From: Uloborus plumipes
Lineage: Eukaryota > Arthropoda > Arachnida > Araneae > Uloboridae
Length of the DNA: 64,000 bases
NCBI GenBank assembly: GCA_038373865.1
Contig: JAXGGA010004482.1
Location: forward strand, 1-64,000
Reading direction: 5' to 3'
Position numbers and translations under genes: made by a program. Shown one piece after another: positions 62,901-64,000 of this stretch (position 1 is the stretch's first letter; every line of letters begins with the position of its first letter). The notes beneath the pieces are model-generated. The model saw only the letters and a list, made by a program, of their open reading frames with translations. It did not search any database and was not told the DNA's origin.

Positions 62901-64000
62901 TAGATAACATAATTTGAACCGAAAAATATACATATAACTTTTAGAAGATACATTCTGTTTGTGCATAAGGCTCAAAATATGAAAACAAAAAAGTCAAAAA
63001 CTGAACCAGAACGCACTACGTCTGCACTGTACCGGTATATTTTTCTTCTACAGCCGACTTGTCTAGACATTAATCATATTCTAGGAAACAGTTCGAAGTC
63101 CCTGCAGTCTGCTTTCCCTTTGGTTGTCACTTAGTCAACTAGACCCGCCAAACAAACAGTATCTTTAATTAGCAACTGAAAGTGGATCAAAAAGTACAGC
63201 GTGTTTATCTTTGGGTGAGTTTTTTTTTTGTAACTTTATAGCATATTTTTATGCTCAAGTTTTGTTATACTGTTCTCCGACTAATAAATAATGGAACCCC
63301 GGAAAACTTATAAACGTTTAATTGTTTGTCCGTTTTTTGGTGCACCGAAAGGGTTAAGTCAAAGTGTTTTACCCACATGTGCAGATGTGTTGTTAACTTG
63401 TTTTGAAGAAAAATCGCAATCTGTAAAAGGCGAACCTTTTTTAAGGATTTCAGATTGCATATCTGCTTAAATAGAAGAAATTTACTGCAAAGCTTCTATA
63501 CCAATGTACAGTGGTAATACCAATGTGCGTTCTATACCAATGTACAGATGTATAGTGTACATCTACAAGAGATTGGCTTTTTAGCACAAGAACACGAAAA
63601 ATTCATTGCACACTTGAAAGAAGCAACGTCAAAAAGTTTAGACTTCGCTTAATTAACAAAATGATTGAGTTTTGTCTTGAAGTTCAATTTATCTTTATCA
63701 CGACTAAATGACTTTCTCAAAGTGTAGTATTATGGTAATCCCTTATCAATTTTACAATACGTACATGACTGACCGTTGGTATAGAAGCTTTGCAGTAAAT
63801 TTCTTCTATGAGCTATGCAATCTGAAATCCTTGAAAAAGGTTCGCCTTTTACAGATTGCGATTTTTCTTCAAAGCAAGCTAACAACACATCTGCACATGT
63901 GGTTAAAACACTTTGACTTAACCCTTTCGGTACACCAAAAAACGGACAAATAATTAAACGTTTAGAAGTTCTCCGATGTTCCATTATTTATTATTCGGAG
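27175..64000 (+). CDS. PRRC1: PRRC1 gene, 5' part (five coding exons; 3' end outside window)
   Basis: Exons 27175-27256, 31689-31983, 57609-57819, 59794-59848 and 60755-61025 join in phase (914 nt, 304 codons plus two bases) with GT/AG introns. The product matches PRRC1, a cytosolic/Golgi and ER-exit-site protein linked in vertebrates to COPII coat dynamics and PKA regulation. It has an acidic N-terminus, a Pro/Ser-rich region (residues 28-180), a GVWGWLKGK motif (human GIWGFIKG), [14 protein letters not shown] (human [14 protein letters not shown]), then the DUF84/YjjX-like NTPase fold with [38 protein letters not shown] and [13 protein letters not shown]. Human PRRC1 is 445 aa, so about 135 residues are missing to the right. 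Intron 2 is 25.6 kb and consists largely of nested transposons. Family identity is sure; biochemical activity of the NTPase-like fold is not established. Confidence 0.93.
27257..28030. other. PRRC1 intron 1, left part
   Basis: AT-rich intron with poly-C and poly-T runs (27543, 27732). No gene or clear repeat is seen. Confidence 0.4.
28040..29890. repeat. ACTGCAGTTTTG dispersed fold-back repeat, split by a MITE
   Basis: The left half (about 28083-28169, CCAACTCGGTTATTGCATCC then ACTGCAGTTTTGTGCTTATT) and the right half (about 29768-29890, its inverted equivalent) belong to one short palindromic repeat, and a related copy lies at about 45000-45240. The insert 28170-29767 separates the halves. 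Confidence 0.5.
28170..29767. mobile_element. CTGACTTACCCCCC element, 1.6 kb
   Basis: Left end CTGACTTACCCCCCTCTTGG and inverted right end CTAACTTACCCCCCCCTTGG form the TIR, both followed by CGA and a TTGGCGA-type motif. No target duplication could be assigned. A tandem duplication of about 122 bp with GAGCACTCAAAAAATGGCGC lies at 29277-29495. Open frames inside have no recognised domain. Confidence 0.6.
30123..30148. repeat. (TA)n microsatellite
   Basis: An uninterrupted TA run lies directly next to the hAT MITE insertion site. Confidence 0.95.
30152..30551. mobile_element. hAT-like MITE, 400 bp
   Basis: Ends TAGAGATGAGTTCGGGCTC and GAGTCCGGCTCATCTCTA are inverted and flanked by a perfect 8-bp duplication ATATACAG (30144-30151 and 30552-30559). 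GCCCGAGCCCGA-type motifs repeat at both ends. The right duplication includes the first three bases of the pogo-like element at 30557. Confidence 0.85.
30557..31556. mobile_element. pogo-like MITE, 1.0 kb
   Basis: Ends CAGTCAATTCGCGACAGCTC and TTATCGAGAATTGACTG are inverted, with TA at 30555-30556 and 31557-31558. Sequences such as GATAACTCAAA and CGAGTTATCGAG repeat at both ends. It carries a smaller element at 30597-30772. Confidence 0.75.
30597..30772. mobile_element. pogo-like MITE, 176 bp
   Basis: Ends CAGTTGACGCTCGTTATAAC and TTATATCGAGCGTCGACTG with TA on both sides. CTCGTTATAAAGACC occurs twice inside. It is nested in the 1.0-kb element. Confidence 0.85.
31689..31983 (+). CDS. PRRC1: PRRC1 exon 2 (Pro/Ser-rich region)
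   Basis: The acceptor TATTGTAG at 31681-31688 and donor GTAAAA at 31984 define 295 nt encoding a low-complexity stretch rich in Pro, Ser, Thr and Gln (for example [20 protein letters not shown]). This corresponds to the proline-rich N-terminal half of the family. Phase 1 in, phase 2 out. Confidence 0.88.
32601..32775. mobile_element. TA-targeting MITE inside the left arm of the fold-back
   Basis: The right arm lacks this piece, which fixes both borders: TA then CTGTCGTCCCCGTTTAATCG on the left and GGGGCCGACAG then TA on the right. CCCGTTTAATCGAATA-type motifs recur inside, as in pogo-like MITEs. Confidence 0.8.
33256..33767. other. Unique centre of the giant fold-back
   Basis: This is the only part of the 2.6-kb element not present twice. 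It includes an 86-codon plus-strand frame (33522-33782) with no domain I recognise and a more GC-rich patch (33558-33680). It may be captured sequence or the leftover of a transposase-bearing ancestor. Confidence 0.4.
34999..35122. repeat. Direct repeat flanking the 20-kb block, left copy
   Basis: The stretch with GAATAAAAGATAAAATTCA, TATTATTAATACTAAAGGCT and GTTGATGTA is repeated in the same orientation and order at about 55022-55160, on the other side of the 35123-54998 block. Confidence 0.75.
35956..36130. mobile_element. 175-bp MITE (TAGTAGCGTACATAG ends)
   Basis: Ends TAGTAGCGTACATAG and CTATGTACGCTACTG are inverted. The flanks ACTCTATG and CCTCTATG agree at 7 of 8 bases. The internal part GGCTGGGCGAGGGGG and GGTTTGAGGACACAC recurs near 43225. 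Confidence 0.7.
36480..36747 (+). repeat. Left LTR of the copia element
   Basis: 268 bp bounded by TG...CA. It contains AGCATATATATAGTCGACTA, which could serve as a TATA region. It is identical to the right LTR. Confidence 0.95.
36748..36775 (+). other. Copia primer-binding site
   Basis: TGGTTACGGGCC directly after the left LTR resembles the complement of the anticodon stem-loop of initiator Met tRNA, the half-tRNA primer used by Drosophila copia. The match is by eye and not exact. Confidence 0.5.
36837..40253 (+). pseudogene. Copia Gag-Pol, first part (gag to RT), interrupted
   Basis: The first ATG is at 36837 ([20 protein letters not shown]). Visible domains: Gag with a CX2CX4HX4C knuckle ([14 protein letters not shown], about residues 262-275); aspartic protease with DSAS at 315; integrase with an HHCC zinc site (HRRFCH...CETC) and a D517-D580-E616 triad (DD35E spacing; DLWGP, DNGLEF, GVAEN); and reverse transcriptase with [10 protein letters not shown] and YVDDFVLFA (Asp 1087-1088). 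The integrase box reads [10 protein letters not shown], altered from the usual copia TPQQNGVAER, so activity is doubtful. True coding ends at 40181; the last codons to 40253 belong to the inserted transposon. No separate pol frame is seen up to the break. Confidence 0.93.
40182..41847. mobile_element. hAT-like element inserted in the copia RT gene
   Basis: Ends CCCAGTGGCAGAAA and TTTCTGCCACTGGG are a perfect 14-bp TIR, flanked by the 8-bp duplication CTGAAATA (40174-40181 and 41848-41855). There is no transposase. It contains two tandem units of about 190 bp sharing TTTCGGGCGCCATGTTTG (about 41270-41622). Confidence 0.92.
41848..42641 (+). pseudogene. Copia Pol, second part (end of RT and RNase H)
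   Basis: The frame resumes at the duplicated target with [37 protein letters not shown] and the RNase H signatures [23 protein letters not shown] and [12 protein letters not shown]. The stop at 42641 is premature: the family C-terminus ([11 protein letters not shown]) reads on in another frame at about 42632-42720, so a one-base indel near 42630 has removed the last ~30 residues. Confidence 0.9.
42768..43035 (+). repeat. Right LTR of the copia element
   Basis: Identical to 36480-36747 and followed by the AATTT target duplication. AATAAAATGCATC (about 42948) could be the poly(A) signal. Confidence 0.95.
43036..44267. repeat. Interior of the 20-kb block between copia and MITE
   Basis: About 43215-43340 is a second copy of the GGCTGGGCG-GGGGG / GGTTTGAGGGCACACGAT repeat seen at 35985-36090. 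The remainder has G- and C-homopolymer runs and AT-rich DNA without genes. Confidence 0.5.
44268..45000. repeat. Palindromic repeat split by a MITE
   Basis: ATAAATCAGTGAG...CCCCTAAGCAAGGGCTAAG and its inverted partner CTTAGCCCTTGCTTAGGGGC...ACTGATTTAT surround the MITE at 44342-44976. Before the insertion this was a palindrome of roughly 100 bp. Confidence 0.6.
44342..44976. mobile_element. Intact 635-bp fold-back hAT-like MITE
   Basis: Termini TAGGGTGGGGCGAAAAAT and its complement are flanked by a perfect 8-bp duplication TTGCTTAG (44334-44341 and 44977-44984). The arms are about 300 bp each and contain CGATCG-AAAGTTTTACC and GGGGGCGCTGCGATCG. This is the complete form of the element split at 8083-11626. 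Confidence 0.92.
46309..47247 (-). pseudogene. Tc1 transposase pseudogene
   Basis: The minus-strand frame shows a bipartite HTH ([20 protein letters not shown], then [20 protein letters not shown]), a basic segment [15 protein letters not shown], then VLLSDKSML (first catalytic Asp), [13 protein letters not shown] (second block, usually FQQDNAPCHT) and [20 protein letters not shown] (third block, D34E type). One in-frame TAA lies at about 46663, and the frame ends early at KKKL. The reading frame is otherwise continuous, so it decayed only recently. Confidence 0.88.
48489..49911. mobile_element. hAT-like element (CAGGGTTGCCAG ends), 1.4 kb
   Basis: Ends CAGGGTTGCCAGA and TCTGGCAACCCTG are inverted, with a perfect 8-bp duplication GATTGGAT (48481-48488 and 49912-49919). 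Subterminal CGGGAC motifs occur at both ends (TACGGGACAGG; CGGGACTGTCCC; CCGGGACGTC). No transposase is visible. Confidence 0.92.
49920..52123. other. Interior of the 5.8-kb hAT-like element
   Basis: No transposase reading frame is found. GCAGTGTTTCACAACTTTTC (about 50613) looks like the end of another hAT MITE. GATGATGAAAAGACTACTTA occurs at 47784 and again at 50057, hinting at one more insertion whose left end I could not define. Confidence 0.35.
52124..53275. repeat. Tandem array, eight units of about 150 bp
   Basis: TCCTACATCATAAATTGAAC recurs at about 52127, 52289, 52440, 52532, 52676, 52828, 52979 and 53130. Each unit has CGTAGCACCATA, TATTGCCAATTATCTTCTTA and AATAATTTGTCGGCGCGGGG followed by CCCC. 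The third unit is shortened to about 90 bp by loss of its middle. The outermost units diverge most, as expected for an array growing from within. Confidence 0.9.
53784..54895. other. Right part of the 20-kb block
   Basis: Mostly simple sequence and homopolymer runs, including a CA/AC run near 54055 and G runs near 54090. Open frames on both strands here are mirror products of low-complexity DNA. No gene is seen. Confidence 0.45.
55022..55160. repeat. Direct repeat flanking the 20-kb block, right copy
   Basis: Diverged second copy of 34999-35122 in direct orientation, ending GTTGATGTATTATAAG. It implies that a tandem duplication existed before the insertion. Confidence 0.75.
56155..56260. repeat. 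Cluster of TTGGCGA/TCGCCAA motifs
   Basis: CTTGGCGATATGTCGCCAAG, then TCGCCAAG, CTTGGCGCCATATCGCCAAG and TTGGCGATAAATTTGGCGAA lie within about 100 bp and can form several short hairpins. Similar TTGGCGA motifs flank the element at 28170-29767. Confidence 0.7.
56862..56922. repeat. (TATA)n/(TATC)n microsatellite
   Basis: TA repeats flank five TATC units in PRRC1 intron 2. Confidence 0.95.
57609..57819 (+). CDS. PRRC1: PRRC1 exon 3 (GVWGWLKG motif)
   Basis: The acceptor TTAATTAG and donor GTGAGG border 211 nt. The end of the exon encodes [20 protein letters not shown], matching the family motif GIWGFIKG and the helix after it. It is joined to exon 2 across a 25.6-kb intron. Confidence 0.9.
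57836..58651 (-). pseudogene. CR1-like LINE ORF2 fragment (end of RT)
   Basis: On the minus strand, 58580-58331 reads [37 protein letters not shown] and [20 protein letters not shown], the thumb region of CR1-type reverse transcriptases. Frameshifted continuations contain [12 protein letters not shown], [20 protein letters not shown] and [20 protein letters not shown] pieces. The C-terminal piece occurs twice (57990-57890 and 58651-58560), once at the wrong end, so the copy is rearranged as well as dead. It lies in PRRC1 intron 3. Confidence 0.8.
58660..59793. other. PRRC1 intron 3, right part
   Basis: AT-rich with poly-C (59143) and poly-T runs (59360-59465). No gene or bounded element is recognised. 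Confidence 0.4.
59794..59848 (+). CDS. PRRC1: PRRC1 exon 4 ([14 protein letters not shown])
   Basis: A short 55-nt exon between TTTTGTAG and GTAAGA encodes [18 protein letters not shown], nearly identical to human [18 protein letters not shown]. It is too short for an ORF search but its conservation is unmistakable. Confidence 0.92.
60050..60288. mobile_element. piggyBac-like MITE
   Basis: The interval starts TTAACCTTTTGGATCCTGG and ends in the complement of TTAACCTTTAGGAACCGG, so both ends have TTAA followed by a near-identical TIR. GGTACGACAG and GGTACAACATG motifs lie inside. It is in PRRC1 intron 4. Confidence 0.65.
60755..61025 (+). CDS. PRRC1: PRRC1 exon 5 (NTPase-like domain, first part)
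   Basis: The acceptor TTACTTACAG and donor GTAAGT flank 271 nt encoding [18 protein letters not shown] and the rest of the first half of the DUF84-like fold. Human has KSGGELDIVVTSNKEVKV here. The exon ends in phase 2 inside the Lys of PDK; the next exon (human WFDIGCLV) is not found before 64000. Confidence 0.93.
61222..61907. mobile_element. hAT-like MITE (CAGTGGCGTACGCAG end), 686 bp
   Basis: Ends CAGTGGCGTACGCAG and CTGAGTACACTACTG are inverted and flanked by a perfect 8-bp duplication GGAATTGC (61214-61221 and 61908-61915). It is related at its ends to the element at 47549. It lies in PRRC1 intron 5. Confidence 0.88.
63293..63472 (+). CDS. Small transposon-encoded ORF, 59 aa, unknown
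   Basis: ATG at 63293 opens a frame beginning [20 protein letters not shown] that continues [20 protein letters not shown] to a TAA near 63470. The mirror-image copy on the other strand encodes nearly the same protein. I recognise no domain; two CxxxF-type cysteines and a basic N-terminus are visible. It may be the first exon of a transposase or accessory protein of the TAGGGTGAG element. Confidence 0.4.
63730..63984 (-). CDS. Mirror copy of the small transposon ORF, 84 aa
   Basis: This reads [20 protein letters not shown] and then [20 protein letters not shown], like the plus-strand copy at 63293. It runs on further to [17 protein letters not shown] because the TAA of the other copy is absent. 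Together the two copies form the arms of an inverted repeat. Confidence 0.4.
   Translation of the reverse strand: MEHRRTSKRLIICPFFGVPKGLSQSVLTTCADVLLACFEEKSQSVKGEPFSRISDCIAHRRNLLQSFYTNGQSCTYCKIDKGLP

Larger units (their letters stand above)
63282..63990. repeat. Large inverted repeat, arms of about 230 bp
   Basis: 63282-63512 and 63765-63990 are inverted copies with few differences. The spacer has short repeats of TACCAATGTACAG. Both arms encode the same small protein. Confidence 0.85.
62338..64000. mobile_element. TAGGGTGAGTCG element, left part (runs off the window)
   Basis: The left end TAGGGTGAGTCGAAAAAATC resembles the TAGGGTG termini at 8083, 32124 and 44342. A subterminal unit of about 160 bp (ATTTCGAAATCGCATTACCT, TTCGGTTCGCGCATGAGGCT) occurs twice in direct order, at about 62355-62520 and 62690-62845. 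A large inverted repeat follows at 63282-63990. The right end is not in the window. Confidence 0.6.

Overview
This window looks like a piece of a large, AT-rich, transposon-laden animal genome. Both recognisable host genes are split by long introns with GT/AG borders. The mobile DNA is a mixture of mariner/Tc1, hAT-like, pogo-like and piggyBac-like elements, Ty1/copia, and CR1-like and Penelope-like remnants. I favour an arthropod, possibly a chelicerate such as a spider, but nothing in the window proves the taxon. No prokaryotic operons, CRISPR arrays or rRNA genes are visible.

Two host genes form a divergent pair sharing an 816-bp intergenic region (26359-27174). On the minus strand is a complete six-exon gene for the SOSS complex ssDNA-binding subunit B (NABP/hSSB1 family, 188 aa), with its start at 26358 and stop at 6533. 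On the plus strand is the 5' part of PRRC1, with five coding exons from 27175 to 61025; the last ~135 codons lie beyond the right edge. Almost all the rest is intron, and the introns are packed with transposons.

Layout. 1-6500: repeats downstream of NABP, including a ~3-kb hAT-like element (3235-6218) holding a CAGGGT element with a promoter-like core. NABP intron 5 (6649-14943): a deleted mariner, a hAT-like MITE split by a 2.9-kb element that carries a near-perfect 171-bp-arm palindrome, a tRNA-type SINE, and a pogo/Tigger-like element holding a dead mariner. NABP introns 4-1: several fold-back elements and one more copy of the 2.9-kb element family. PRRC1 intron 1 (27257-31688): three mobile elements nested at 30152-31556. 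PRRC1 intron 2 (31984-57608, 25.6 kb): a 2.6-kb giant fold-back, then a 19.9-kb block (35123-54998) bounded by CAGGGTTGGC termini and a perfect 8-bp target duplication. That block holds a young Ty1/copia element (identical 268-bp LTRs) itself broken by a 1.67-kb hAT-like insertion, a MITE, and a Tc1 element whose right end contains a hAT, which contains another hAT, which contains a further hAT and an eight-unit tandem array. PRRC1 introns 3-5: a CR1 fragment, a piggyBac-like MITE, a hAT MITE, and the left part of a TAGGGTGAG element with a large inverted repeat encoding a conserved 59-aa ORF.

I found no gene cluster suggesting a new enzymatic or defence system. The most notable content is the ordered nest of insertions, each level supported by matching 8-bp duplications, and three lineages of TAGGGTG fold-back elements that seem to share a subterminal motif order.
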